Assembly: GCA_964635265.1 (NCBI GenBank)
Contig: CAZWNV010000019.1
Coordinates: 1-27,054, forward strand
Direction: 5' to 3'
DNA: 27,054 nucleotides
DNA from: M55B175 sp964635265
Lineage (GTDB): Bacteria > Desulfobacterota > Desulfobacteria > Desulfobacterales > Desulfosalsimonadaceae
Shown here: in pieces, positions 9,201-17,150 of the stretch
Layout of the letters: the number at the start of each line of letters is the position of its first letter
Position numbering within the stretch: position 1 is the first letter of the stretch
Program-made: the position numbers and the translations under genes
Notes under the pieces: model-generated
The model's input: the letters and a program-made list of their open reading frames with translations, nothing else
Database searches by the model: none
What the model was told of the DNA's origin: nothing

Positions 9201-10026
9201 CCGGCGCGCCTATGCCATGATCAAGGACGCCCGAAATTTCGGCTGTACAGTGGATTCAAGAACGATCACCGCCTACAATCAACTGGTGCAGCAGATCAAA
9301 AGGGAACGTCATCTGCAGGCGGAAAACCGTCGAAGACAGGAGCAAACAGAGGCATTCAATACATTTATTCAAGGGATGAGCGCCATCACCCAAAATGTTG
9401 AGCGGCAACGCCACCAGGATCGAACCCCCCCGACCCGTAACCGCGGCAGTAATCCCTTAACCGGCACACTCCCATCCACCAACCCCGGTGATCGGCTTAA
9501 CGATTACAGCTTCAGCAACTCCCCGGAGTCATCCGGCAGCAGACACGCCGGCGTTTCAAGCGGCGGGCAAAGCAGCACAACCACCGGCGGAGGTGCCGGC
9601 AGCGGCATGAGCCGCTCCGACTGCATCCAAAAGTTCTGCCCGGTATGTCAGTCCGACAGCGAGGTAACAATGATCGGCGTGTCAGCAGACGAGCAGTGCG
9701 AAGCGTGCAAAAAGCGAAATGCCGCCAAGATCGCCGCATGTGAGAAAGGAAGAACAACGGGGGCCGGCAACACCATAGAGTCCTTTCAGAAATATTACCT
9801 GTACAAATGCTGGTTCAGATATGGCCGGGAAGATTATGAAACAACGTATTACAGATATTATATGACCGGACCGGGGGAGCCCTCTCTTGGCAGAAGAAAA
9901 AGCCAAGAGACCAAATCCCGGGAAAGTCAATGCATAAGATGCGAACGGATCATGGGACCGGACACGCGTTCCAGGATCCGGCTGAGCGGCGGGGCGGACA
10001 GCCGGCGGCATTACATTAATGAATAA
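6241..10026 (+). CDS. secreted multidomain protein: phospholipase C/P1 nuclease-like domain, coiled coil, PASTA domain, Cys-rich segments
   Basis: 1261 residues. The signal peptide (1-30) ends GKAYG and cleavage would expose Trp31, as in zinc phospholipase C where the mature N-terminal Trp binds zinc. The catalytic-type domain (31 to about 330) has TTH57, SDH120YYNP (compare DHFYDPD of the Bacillus enzyme) and H163-x3-D167-x5-H173, the spacing of the trinuclear zinc site. The last His/Glu pair is not obvious, so activity is uncertain. Residues 375-460 look like a beta domain. Residues 465-800 are heptad-like, Glu/Lys/Arg-rich coiled coil. Residues 809-871 are a PASTA domain (LPDLRGKQANQAREIL ... 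GQDPDAGEKVPRSTTVTLRVY). Residues 884-922 form an EGF-like Cys-rich motif (AVYDPDTHRTRCACKPF). The tail is Arg/Gln-, then Ser/Gly-rich, with CPVC and CEAC pairs near residue 1135-1160. I do not know this combination. Confidence 0.88.
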   Translation: MKKRWIRCNPRLILYFLMIPAILLPGKAYGWGAVTVPIKPAPGPWESVNWTCPVTTHQFILSKAHLRLQNDPAYYGSGFPNFNAILAYEGVKFNGAYQSLQWGMSGPGPDSEGRTNYSDHYYNPEIGEGGAPAKITENYESLVEGLLHGDANKSAKAASWGAHFLADMHVPYHVVGIPGEKAYADESYLNLAESGPTCLWSPDNPDEEPYYGWGGGRSFAYAFEKYRKYSENHDYRDWLDPWYFNGHRGNLKINVLTGSHASWEKAVHAKHVRHSAKDYKKIPYEPGWNNASFSTSVFRQLSTARSLPSQKQRDQVNHYTKTAAKETRNNIRPYLKEPMTAVDRAIQRVATLWRASISALKPSIRHMAISPDKPGKREVTCAVENLSKKYRAGDVLVKLTVDQEIIGIKRLGEIAGGATQEFAWQFEAENSAPCTAKLEAIGTYQNLPDLGYAVVKKEIRQSELEKLFNELEETVDAAEALSRESLNFCSKAKSRAAEAQDAASTLRAASRNLTERIEKLKPDLSRLSELQARIDRQHKNAETAAVRLEQSDSQIEKLSLQICRKSEQLPRASKPRAKKLLSDIEQLSSTLKKLRAQGKEYAGQVGEAARQAEKSAERFSETWNLLESVRDQEDGADILLQKRKRLSEADKLIAKTRAKNRRLNHTEKKGRELIAECQELVQAPEYQEKKKKYRDSLDELAGRMERAVQDAGNCSRQAENAAIRARESLNTITEHVSAASALRKTVLESPYADEKAKDKILEKADLTEFLAEMARGYLEEIEDLAADGAFCLILARDQMERDEKDDYMALPDLRGKQANQAREILRRKGFAVRFQNVGKPPSQRLSRRVQGQDPDAGEKVPRSTTVTLRVYDQFDVKDLLASVDCSAHPNTRAVYDPDTHRTRCACKPFFVPNTNGPGCVDCKELKEQFYALLQQGRHREAQSVLSQAGNCSFQGKARAAINAHRNRIMACQKRNIQILRAIRQRSARRAYAMIKDARNFGCTVDSRTITAYNQLVQQIKRERHLQAENRRRQEQTEAFNTFIQGMSAITQNVERQRHQDRTPPTRNRGSNPLTGTLPSTNPGDRLNDYSFSNSPESSGSRHAGVSSGGQSSTTTGGGAGSGMSRSDCIQKFCPVCQSDSEVTMIGVSADEQCEACKKRNAAKIAACEKGRTTGAGNTIESFQKYYLYKCWFRYGREDYETTYYRYYMTGPGEPSLGRRKSQETKSRESQCIRCERIMGPDTRSRIRLSGGADSRRHYINE

Positions 10027-10086
10027 AGCAACAAACGAGGCGATCTCTCGGGTTAACAGCTTATCCAGCAGGTAAGGAGAAATGCC

Positions 10087-11430
10087 ATGTTCCGTATATT
10101 GACAGCTGTCGTACTCGTTATTTTGACAAATCATCCGGCCGATGCCTCCCGGATTACCGGCATAGTGGCGGAGGTTCGCGACACCGGGGTGATTATCACG
10201 CTGACCGATGAATCAACCCCCCGGAGGGGGGACAAGGTAAAACTATGCTATGAGACAAGCACCGGAATGACCATGAAAGTGGGAATGTGGCGGGTGGTTT
10301 CCGTGAAGGGCGGCGAGGTTCAGGCTGAATTTCTCTCCGGTGCCAATCGCCCCCGAAAAGGGTTAAAGGCGATCTTCATGGCTTCTGATTCTGATTCTGC
10401 TCCGGAGCCTGGTCCGGAATTCCGCTCTGCTGTTTCGGATGGCGAACCGCCAGAATCCCCAAAAGCGAAATCCGGAATCAAAGAAGCCCTTATTTTCAAT
10501 GAAGATTTCCATGATAACAGCAACGGCTGGACACTCGGGCAATTCGATTCGCACGAAGCCGTCGTCCAGGAGGGGAAACTTTATATGCGCCACCTTGAAT
10601 CCGGCACAAGCTTTGTTACAAATGATGTCGGCATCGGGTGGCAGGATACTTTTGCCATCGAAACCCGCATCAAAAAACGATCCGGCAGCAATACGCCCCG
10701 TTACGGCCTGTTGTTTGGCTACAACGAAGCCTCATCCCATGCCTACTGCTTTGCCATAAACGGCGAGGGATATGCGGGGCTCTATTTCCTGAACCAGGGC
10801 AAATGGGAAAAACCGATTATCGGGGGCAAGGTTGGCCGCCTCCAAACGGGAAACAGGGACAACACACTTGCCCTCGTCCGTAATGCAGGCATCACTTACT
10901 TTTTTATCAATGGGAAAAGCCTTGGCTCAAAGGACAATCTCAACCTGTTTGGAAACCGGGCGGGTTTTTCGGTTGCGCAAGATACGGCATTGGAGGTGGA
11001 TTATCTTCGCGTCTGGAATGATATTCCAAGGCATTTATCCGGAGCGCTTCTATCCGCAAGGGCCGTGGATCAAGGCTCGGTTCGGTTTACCGGCATGAAG
11101 ATCATTCCCTATAGGCTGCCGGCCGGAAAAACATTGGACTTTACCGCCACTTATACGGTCACTGACCCCGCAAGAAAAGGGCAAAAGCTGCCGGCAAAGC
11201 TTTCCTACGTTGTCAGTAAAGGCCATTTGCCGGGAAACAAACTCCCGGATCCAGACAATATTATTCTCGAAAAGGTCGTTTCTCACAAGGTGACTGAAGG
11301 ACAGCCATTCACCTTTACCCAACGGGGGGTGGAACCAGCAGCGCCTCCGGGCCCCTACACCCTGTCAATAGGCATCAAATATCAAAAAAGCCACAGAATC
11401 ATGCGGCAGGAGTTCACAATTCTGCAGTAA
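10087..11430 (+). CDS. secreted protein with LamG/concanavalin-like domain
   Basis: 447 residues with a signal peptide (MFRILTAVVLVILTNHPADA, cleavage about residue 20). The N-terminal beta domain (21-95: GIVAEVRDTGVIITL ... RRGDKVKL) resembles small domains of envelope proteins. An acidic Ser/Pro linker (about 98-130) follows. A concanavalin/LamG-like jelly roll spans about 137-315: it starts FNEDFHDNSNGWTLGQF and carries the typical AIETRIKK, YGLLFGYNE and VDYLRVWND strands. The C-terminal domain (325-447) looks Ig-like. Such domains usually bind carbohydrate or protein at the cell surface. AGGAG at 10075-10079 sits 7 bp before the ATG. It starts 60 bp after the large PLC/PASTA gene, so the two probably share a transcript. 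It ends 4 bp from the convergent AOR gene with no visible terminator. Confidence 0.82.
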   Translation: MFRILTAVVLVILTNHPADASRITGIVAEVRDTGVIITLTDESTPRRGDKVKLCYETSTGMTMKVGMWRVVSVKGGEVQAEFLSGANRPRKGLKAIFMASDSDSAPEPGPEFRSAVSDGEPPESPKAKSGIKEALIFNEDFHDNSNGWTLGQFDSHEAVVQEGKLYMRHLESGTSFVTNDVGIGWQDTFAIETRIKKRSGSNTPRYGLLFGYNEASSHAYCFAINGEGYAGLYFLNQGKWEKPIIGGKVGRLQTGNRDNTLALVRNAGITYFFINGKSLGSKDNLNLFGNRAGFSVAQDTALEVDYLRVWNDIPRHLSGALLSARAVDQGSVRFTGMKIIPYRLPAGKTLDFTATYTVTDPARKGQKLPAKLSYVVSKGHLPGNKLPDPDNIILEKVVSHKVTEGQPFTFTQRGVEPAAPPGPYTLSIGIKYQKSHRIMRQEFTILQ

Positions 11431-11434
11431 TGGA

Positions 11435-13489
11435 TTAACTTCTCAGTTTTGCCGCAATATCTTCGGCGATCTCGGCGAGACCCAGTTCCTTGAGCTTCTC
11501 CGGCTCGGGGATCCCCTTTTCCCGGCTCCATCCTCTCTGCTCCCAGTACCTGGGCAGGCACTCGTCGAATAGCCTGGAAATGTCACCGTCAAAAGCGGTT
11601 TTTCCCTTATAGGGACCGGTCGGCAGGGGTTCCCGGAACCACCGGGCCGGAAACATCTCCGGGCAGTCCCATTCTTTCCGGGGATCCCGTATATCCTGGG
11701 CCCGGAGATTAAAGAGCCTGCTGAGGGCATAGGCTCTTTCGCCGACCTTCAGAAACTCTTTTTTGCTGAAATCGCTCCAGCCGGTCACTGCCCGGAGAAG
11801 CTCCACGTTGCCCTCGTCTCCCCAGAAGCCGCTTGCAAAAAGACAATAGATCATGGAATTGACGGCTGCATTCATGTTCTGCCCCTGCACGGCCCCTTCA
11901 TAATCTATCGGGTCCTTGCGGAAAGCTGCCGATCCCCCGCCGGTGTGCTCACAGGGGCGAACAACGGTAACATAGTCCAGTGCATTCCGGTCGTGATTGC
12001 TCCTGGTCCCGTGAGCGGGCTGTGCATACCGTTTTCCGGTCATGCTGTAGTACATGATCTCCGGGTTGTCTTTTTTGCCGCTGAAATAGCGGGCCGTCTC
12101 ATAAGTGCCCCGGGCCAGAACCTTTCCAATGCCGCTGCCGGCAATGGTTTTCTCCAAAACAGCCTGCACGGATTGCACGTCTCCCCACCGCAAGTCGATG
12201 CCGTCCAGATCCGCGGGTTCAATCATATCCCGTTGCCGCAGCTCCATGAGCAGGCCCAGCAAAGCCCCGCCCTCGATATAATCCATGCCTGCATTATCAG
12301 AGAACCAGGTGGTGTACTGGGATTTGGCGGCATTTTCCGTCATATCAGCAAAAGTACCGCTATAAGGATCCCCCGGATCCATTCCCGCTGCTTCCAGGTA
12401 GCCGATATTGCCGCCGACCATGCCCATGGCCTCCCAATCCGGCATATCGGTGATGGTCTCGTCCAATAACGCATTCTCACTGCTCACCCGTGCAGGATAG
12501 AGGCAATGCAGCGTACAGCCGGGGCAGGCCTGCTTGCGGGCAAAGCTGAGCTGATCCACAAAAGGCCCGGACAATGTCTTTACGGTTCTCGGATCCGCCC
12601 AGGATTCCCACTGCCAGTTTCGGATGGGATATCCGCCCACAATATTGGCCTCATGGGTGCTTGCACCGGCGGTTCCGTATGTCCGCCAAAAATGGCTTTT
12701 GCCCTCGCGCTGCTGGATATTGTGCATAATCCGGACAAACTTCTGCTTGTCAGCGAATTTCTGGCCCTTTGTCCCCCTGACAACGATGCCCTTCAAATTT
12801 TTGGCGCCAGCCACCGCCCCGGACCCGTAACGCCCGTGGGCTCTGGCTCCCTCTGTGACCATGTTGGCGAACCAGACCATGTTCTCCCCGGCGGGGCCGA
12901 TAACCCAGGTGCTGGCCAGCCGTTTACCGCCTATGCCCTGTTTCTGCGGCGGCCTGAGATGCGCCCATTTCCTGGTCAGGTCGGCCTCGGAGAGGGTGCT
13001 CCCGGAACTCTCGAGGGGGGCAAGGACTCTCTTTCGCAATTCCATTTCCGCCTCCTCGGTTCCCATGCCCCAGAACTGCCCCGCATCCCGGATTTCGATG
13101 TGATCGTCGATCACCGCAATATATACCGGTTTTTCCGCTTTGCCCACAATCTGCAGCCCGTCCCAGCCGGCAAATTTCAGATTGGCACCCCCCTGGCCGC
13201 CGCAGAAAGTGATGCAGTTAAAACCGTAGGGACTTTTCGTCACGACGGCGGTCCTGGGGTTGGGGGCCACTCCTGTAACCGGTCCCACGAGAAGCTGCAG
13301 CATATTATCGGGCCCCAGAGCATCTATATCCGGCTCTGCAAGACCTTCCTTGACAAGGAAATACATTCCCAGCGCCCATCCCCCCAGGTATTTCCTGTAT
13401 ACCTCCTCGGCCGGCTCTATGGCTTCAACCGAGCCGGAGGACAGGTCGACCCTGGCAATTTTGCCGGTAAATCCGTAACATTCCTTCAT
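11435..13489 (-). CDS. aldehyde:ferredoxin oxidoreductase family protein (tungsten-pterin enzyme)
   Basis: 684 residues. The family oxidises aldehydes to acids (or runs related low-potential two-electron reactions) with a bis-tungstopterin and one [4Fe-4S] cluster. The N-terminal domain (KIARVDLSSGSVEAI, RKYLGGWALGMYFL, KSPYGFNCITFCGGQGGANLKFAGWDGLQIVGKA) is classic. HGRYGSGAVAGAKNLKGIVVRG is the next block. Cluster ligands are C322-x2-C325-x3-C329 and the distant C549 (NSMIYCLFASGFW), the same order as in Pyrococcus AOR. It is somewhat longer than archaeal AOR (about 600). Its ATG shares one base with the stop of the upstream iron-sulfur gene (TAATG at 13491-13487), so the two are coupled. 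There is no signal peptide of its own. The substrate is unknown. Confidence 0.93.
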   Translation of the reverse strand: MKECYGFTGKIARVDLSSGSVEAIEPAEEVYRKYLGGWALGMYFLVKEGLAEPDIDALGPDNMLQLLVGPVTGVAPNPRTAVVTKSPYGFNCITFCGGQGGANLKFAGWDGLQIVGKAEKPVYIAVIDDHIEIRDAGQFWGMGTEEAEMELRKRVLAPLESSGSTLSEADLTRKWAHLRPPQKQGIGGKRLASTWVIGPAGENMVWFANMVTEGARAHGRYGSGAVAGAKNLKGIVVRGTKGQKFADKQKFVRIMHNIQQREGKSHFWRTYGTAGASTHEANIVGGYPIRNWQWESWADPRTVKTLSGPFVDQLSFARKQACPGCTLHCLYPARVSSENALLDETITDMPDWEAMGMVGGNIGYLEAAGMDPGDPYSGTFADMTENAAKSQYTTWFSDNAGMDYIEGGALLGLLMELRQRDMIEPADLDGIDLRWGDVQSVQAVLEKTIAGSGIGKVLARGTYETARYFSGKKDNPEIMYYSMTGKRYAQPAHGTRSNHDRNALDYVTVVRPCEHTGGGSAAFRKDPIDYEGAVQGQNMNAAVNSMIYCLFASGFWGDEGNVELLRAVTGWSDFSKKEFLKVGERAYALSRLFNLRAQDIRDPRKEWDCPEMFPARWFREPLPTGPYKGKTAFDGDISRLFDECLPRYWEQRGWSREKGIPEPEKLKELGLAEIAEDIAAKLRS

Positions 13490-14256
13490 TACAGGTCCCT
13501 TTCCTTGTTATACATTTTTTTATACAAAAGCTCCGCCGCATGCTCCGGACTGTTCGCATAGTAACGCCCGTTGACCTGGACCGGAATAAACTGCAGGGCT
13601 CCTTCCGGACAGGCTTTCACACATTCCGGATCACCGCCGCAGCGGGTGCAGACCTGGGCCTTGCCCTCTATGGGATCAAAGGATATCCCGCTTCCGAACT
13701 GCTCTTCACAAACTTCCAGGCAGCGGCCGCAGTTGTTGATGCCCAGGCACTTGTCCCTGTCCACGGTCATATAGCCCATGCCGGTATAGCCTTCCCTGCC
13801 CTCCCCCTTTTTTACCCTGTGGAGAGCGCCGGTCGGGCAGACCGCTTCACAGGGATGCTGTTTACTGCCTTCCGCCCATTGGATCAGTTCGCAGTACTGG
13901 CAGACATTGACAAAATCCACGAATTGAAAGCGCATGGGCCTTATCCGGGAAAACTCCAGGTTGATGGTGTGGCGGGCCTGTTCCGGCGCAATCTCCTGCA
14001 TAAACTTATCAGCGCAGGCCACGGCACAGGCCATGCATCCTGTACACCTGGCCGGATCCCACAGGATCGTATGGCCGGGTTTGCCTTCCGGGTCATCGGA
14101 TTTTTCCGAGGCTGCAGCCATATCCATGAAAAAACCCGGCGCTGACACGGAAATCCCCAAGGCGGTCAGCATCCGGAGAAATTCCCGCCTGCTTATAGCG
14201 CCCTGCCGGTATTTGTCCTGCAGTTCCGCAATCTGTTCCTGATCACAATCAGCCAT
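13489..14256 (-). CDS. Tat-signal 4Fe-4S electron-transfer subunit, HycB/DmsB-like
   Basis: 255 residues. Near the N-terminus SRREFLRM (residues 22-29) plus a hydrophobic stretch to MAAAS (about 50) looks like a twin-arginine export signal. The rest holds 16 cysteines in four groups: C71-74-77-81, C119-122-136-140, C170-176-179-183 and C203-206-212-216. This is the arrangement for four [4Fe-4S] clusters in HycB/DmsB/PsrB-type proteins. It would carry electrons from the AOR encoded immediately downstream with a 1-bp overlap. A strong ribosome site GGAGGG precedes the ATG. The Tat signal is odd for an AOR partner: either the pair is exported together, or the segment is an uncleaved relic. Confidence 0.92.
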   Translation of the reverse strand: MADCDQEQIAELQDKYRQGAISRREFLRMLTALGISVSAPGFFMDMAAASEKSDDPEGKPGHTILWDPARCTGCMACAVACADKFMQEIAPEQARHTINLEFSRIRPMRFQFVDFVNVCQYCELIQWAEGSKQHPCEAVCPTGALHRVKKGEGREGYTGMGYMTVDRDKCLGINNCGRCLEVCEEQFGSGISFDPIEGKAQVCTRCGGDPECVKACPEGALQFIPVQVNGRYYANSPEHAAELLYKKMYNKERDL

Positions 14257-14332
14257 AATGCCCTCCGTTAAAAAAACGCAATTGGCTTTCGCTGCACCGC
14301 TGCCCGGAACAACCCGGCACGGAAAACCATGG

Positions 14333-15703
14333 TTAGCTCGTCACGATATCGCACACACCTCGTGAACAGGCCTGTATGGAGCCCAGGCAATCCTCGACTT
14401 CCTTAAATCCGTGATTCTTGAGCAGGGAAGCAGCAATGATCGCCCGTTTTCCACTGTTGCAAAAAGTTGTTATGGGACCATTGGCACTGATCTCTCCCAT
14501 GTGCGCAGGAATATCGCCCAGATAAATATGGCGGGCCTGGGGAAGGTGTGCCTGATCAAATTCTTTTCTTGTCCGGATATCCAGGAGGGTGAAATCCTCA
14601 TGGTTCCGAATCCGCCGCTGAATCTCTCCCGCATACACGGCCGGGATGGTCTCGTAATATTTGCCCCTGATCTCCCACTCGTGAAGTCCTTTTTCCAGGA
14701 AGCCCACAACCCTGTCATATCCTATACGGGCCAGAAAGCGGGCCGCGGCATCGACATCCTGGCACGAGTCTACGATCAGACCGATATCGCGCTCATGCGG
14801 CAGAAACCACCCGGCATACATGGGCAGCATTTCCAGGGGGATGGCCACACTTCCCGGAATGTAGGCCCCGGCAAAGGCTTCGGGACTCCGGATGTCCACG
14901 GCCACCATTCCCTGCTGCATGGCCTGATCAAACTGATCCGCATGAAAGGGTTTGAGGGGGAATAAGAAATTGACCGAGGGGGGGCCCTGCAGATTCCATT
15001 CTTTCATCCGGGAAAAATAAGGGGGACTGGCATGATCCTCCCGGATTTTTGTCTGTACAAAGGCTTCCCTGCTCTCATTCTGAAGGGCGGGATTGTTGCG
15101 GCGTTCAAAACCAAGGGTGGAAAACTCCCGGTTGGCTATGCGCCCCCCGCAAATCGAGCCGGCTCCGTGGGCCGGATAGAGCATAACATGATCGCCCAAC
15201 GGCAGGAGTTTCTCAAAAATGCTGTCATAGAGGGCGGCAGCGCAGTCTTCCATCCGGTCAGGAAACAAGTCGGTTCGGCCGACATCGCCCACGAACAGGG
15301 TGTCGCCGGTAAAAACACCGATTGGATCCTCGCCGGCGCTTTTGTCAAACAGGACAATCGAGATGCTCTCAAAGCTGTGCCCCGGCGTATTGAGGATTTT
15401 CAGCCGGAGTCCGCCCACCTCGAAAAGATCTCCCTCCTCCGCGGAATTTCCGTACGTAAAGGGCAGGCCTTTTCCATGGTAAATTTTCGCCCCGGTTATC
15501 CGGGCGAGCTCCAGGGAGCCGCTGAGACAATCCTCGTTGCGATGGGTTTCAAAGATGTATTTGATCTGGGTTCCCTTTTGGTAGGCAGTATCAATATATA
15601 CCTGGCAATCCCGCCTGGGATCGATCACAGCAGAGTACCAGCCGTCCCCCAGGATATACGACAAATGGGACAGCCCTTCCGATTGCACCTTTTCCAGAAA
15701 CAT
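14333..15703 (-). CDS. MBL-fold persulfide dioxygenase-like protein with two rhodanese domains
   Basis: 456 residues from the chosen ATG, which has GGAGGTG about 8 bp upstream; an in-frame ATG 63 bp earlier lacks this. The metallo-beta-lactamase domain (1-205) resembles ETHE1/CstB: ETH54RN56ED58C59LSG, TPGH109S, FTGD134T, and AH179GAGSICGG. The usual HxHxDH becomes HxNxDC. Rhodanese 1 spans about 255-345 and has C314 in VDSCQDVD, not a standard active loop. Rhodanese 2 spans about 355-450 and has the active loop C415NSGKR. ETHE1-type enzymes oxidise glutathione or low-molecular persulfides to sulfite, and rhodaneses move sulfane sulfur. The iron-sulfur gene begins 76 bp downstream on the same strand, so an operon with AOR is likely. 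Confidence 0.88.
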   Translation of the reverse strand: MFLEKVQSEGLSHLSYILGDGWYSAVIDPRRDCQVYIDTAYQKGTQIKYIFETHRNEDCLSGSLELARITGAKIYHGKGLPFTYGNSAEEGDLFEVGGLRLKILNTPGHSFESISIVLFDKSAGEDPIGVFTGDTLFVGDVGRTDLFPDRMEDCAAALYDSIFEKLLPLGDHVMLYPAHGAGSICGGRIANREFSTLGFERRNNPALQNESREAFVQTKIREDHASPPYFSRMKEWNLQGPPSVNFLFPLKPFHADQFDQAMQQGMVAVDIRSPEAFAGAYIPGSVAIPLEMLPMYAGWFLPHERDIGLIVDSCQDVDAAARFLARIGYDRVVGFLEKGLHEWEIRGKYYETIPAVYAGEIQRRIRNHEDFTLLDIRTRKEFDQAHLPQARHIYLGDIPAHMGEISANGPITTFCNSGKRAIIAASLLKNHGFKEVEDCLGSIQACSRGVCDIVTS

Positions 15704-16040
15704 TGCTGCAGCACCTCCGGTAAAATGGAATTTTTCTCCGATATCTGCTGCGGGCGTTTCCCGCATGCAGGCCCGGTACGAGTTTGTTTATGTACAACCT
15801 AAACCTGAATTCCGCTGCTGTCCAAGACAAGAAAAAATCAGAGAACTTTATCCCGGTTTCGCCTGCCGCTCGGAACAGGGCCGGCTCCGGTTTTTTCTCC
15901 GGAGACAATGGCCGGAATATGAATGCGGAGGCGGGATCTGGAGGGGGGGGGCGGGCATCAAAAACAATTGATACCCCCGGCGAGAATCGAGCCGGGGGTA
16001 TCGCCAAACGTGCGGCGCATCGGCAAGCGCCCCGGGCGCG
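15704..16040 (-). other. intergenic stretch between proX and the persulfide dioxygenase gene
   Basis: This stretch of about 340 bp has no credible gene. It holds the proX terminator (15970-16002), a run of nine G (15943-15951), and an inverted repeat CTCCGG/CCGGAG (15885-15890 and 15899-15904, 8-base loop). The ribosome binding site of the dioxygenase gene lies at its low end. I could not fix a promoter for the dioxygenase. Confidence 0.5.
15970..16002 (-). terminator. intrinsic terminator of proX
   Basis: A perfect 12-bp inverted repeat, GATACCCCCGGC / GCCGGGGGTATC, has a 9-base loop. On the minus strand it is followed after CAATTG by TTTTT. It lies 38 bp after the proX stop. Confidence 0.85.
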
Positions 16041-17129
16041 TTACTTGGCTGCCGCCTTGGCCGCTTTCAGCCAGGCATTCCATTTGTCCCGGTTTTCCTG
16101 GATCCACTCGTCCACATGGCGTTCAATATCCTCCTGGCTGTCCTCGCCTTCGAACATCTTGTTGTTCTGCTCGGCGATCTCCGGAAAAGGAACGGACATC
16201 ATGGCAAACATGGTTTTGATGGCCGGGTTGTTGTTGAGCCACTCCTTGTTGGCCACCACCCGGATGTCGTTTGCCACATATCCCATCTTGCAGGGGTCGG
16301 TAACGGTACCGGTCAGGCCCTTGGCGATCATCGCCTCCTCGAGTCCCTTCTGGCCCTCTTTCGGAATGATCTCGGGAACATTGATCCAGAGCACATCCTT
16401 GCCGGGTTTTAACTTGTAAACGGTCCAGTTCGGTGTCCAGGTATAGAAAAGAATGGGCTCGCCATGATTGTAGCGCGACAACGCATCCGCCATACCGGCG
16501 CTGTATCCCGCCTTGATCAGGTTAATGTGGTCCCATAGATCATAGGCATCCATATGAAAGGCGATTGTCTTCTCGCAGCCCCAGCCCGGCGGACAGGCAA
16601 CCATGTCGGCTTTGCCGTCGCCGTTGGCGTCAAATGCCTCTTTTACCTCTTTGCGTTTGAAATCCGCCAGGGATTTGATATCATACTTTTCCGTATGCTC
16701 CCTGGATACCAGATATCCCTGAACGGCCCCGGCTTTTACCACCGTGCCGGCCATGGCGACTTTCTCTTCCCAATTGTTGGGCAGAAACTCTTTTTGCAGC
16801 GGGAACCAGCCGTTGGCCCAGAAATCGAGCCCCCCGTCCTGGGCCACGTTTCTGTAAAAGATGGGCGCCGCCAGCTTCTTGGCGGGTTCAACGGTATAGC
16901 CGAGTTCTTCACATGCCCTGGAATACAGGGCTTCCAGGAAAAAGCCGGTGGTCCATGTGGCGCAGCCGGGCTCCACGGTTTTGCCTTTGCCCGGCAGATT
17001 CGCAGCACTTTGCTGCATGCTTTCAGCGGATTTCTCCTGTGTGGCTTGTTGCGCTTCTTCTTCCTGGCCGCACCCGATAGCGAAGAATATACAGACTATT
17101 CCCAGAACCAGCAGCAGCAGCTTTCTCAT
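16041..17129 (-). CDS. proX: glycine betaine/proline-betaine binding lipoprotein (ProX-type)
   Basis: 362 residues. The signal peptide ends in the lipobox FAIGC20, so the protein is a lipoprotein anchored in the envelope. It is the substrate-binding part of an osmoprotectant ABC importer. The OpuAC/ProX domain (about 48-355) carries the family features: CATW59TTGFF, W104ANGW108FPL, the Ca-loop-like DANGDGKAD (167-175), C179PPGW183GCE with a probable disulfide C179-C184, SRYNHGEPILFYTW231TPNW235 and KPGKDVLWINVPEI. The Trp residues form the aromatic cage for the quaternary amine. It is close to E. coli ProX in this core. GGAGAT precedes the ATG. No ProV or ProW homologue lies beside it, and it has its own promoter and terminator, so it is a lone binding protein whose transporter must be elsewhere. 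Confidence 0.93.
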   Translation of the reverse strand: MRKLLLLVLGIVCIFFAIGCGQEEEAQQATQEKSAESMQQSAANLPGKGKTVEPGCATWTTGFFLEALYSRACEELGYTVEPAKKLAAPIFYRNVAQDGGLDFWANGWFPLQKEFLPNNWEEKVAMAGTVVKAGAVQGYLVSREHTEKYDIKSLADFKRKEVKEAFDANGDGKADMVACPPGWGCEKTIAFHMDAYDLWDHINLIKAGYSAGMADALSRYNHGEPILFYTWTPNWTVYKLKPGKDVLWINVPEIIPKEGQKGLEEAMIAKGLTGTVTDPCKMGYVANDIRVVANKEWLNNNPAIKTMFAMMSVPFPEIAEQNNKMFEGEDSQEDIERHVDEWIQENRDKWNAWLKAAKAAAK

Positions 17130-17150
17130 GGCGATCTCCTTTCTTCAGTT

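Noticed and set aside
12506..13561. 351-codon open frame opposite the AOR gene
   Set aside because: No family features and no ribosome site; the AOR and ferredoxin frames explain these bases fully.
14257..14332. Inverted repeat near TGCCCGG/CCGGCA as a terminator between the dioxygenase and iron-sulfur genes
   Set aside because: It contains a central mismatch and no T-run on the minus strand, so it does not break the proposed operon.
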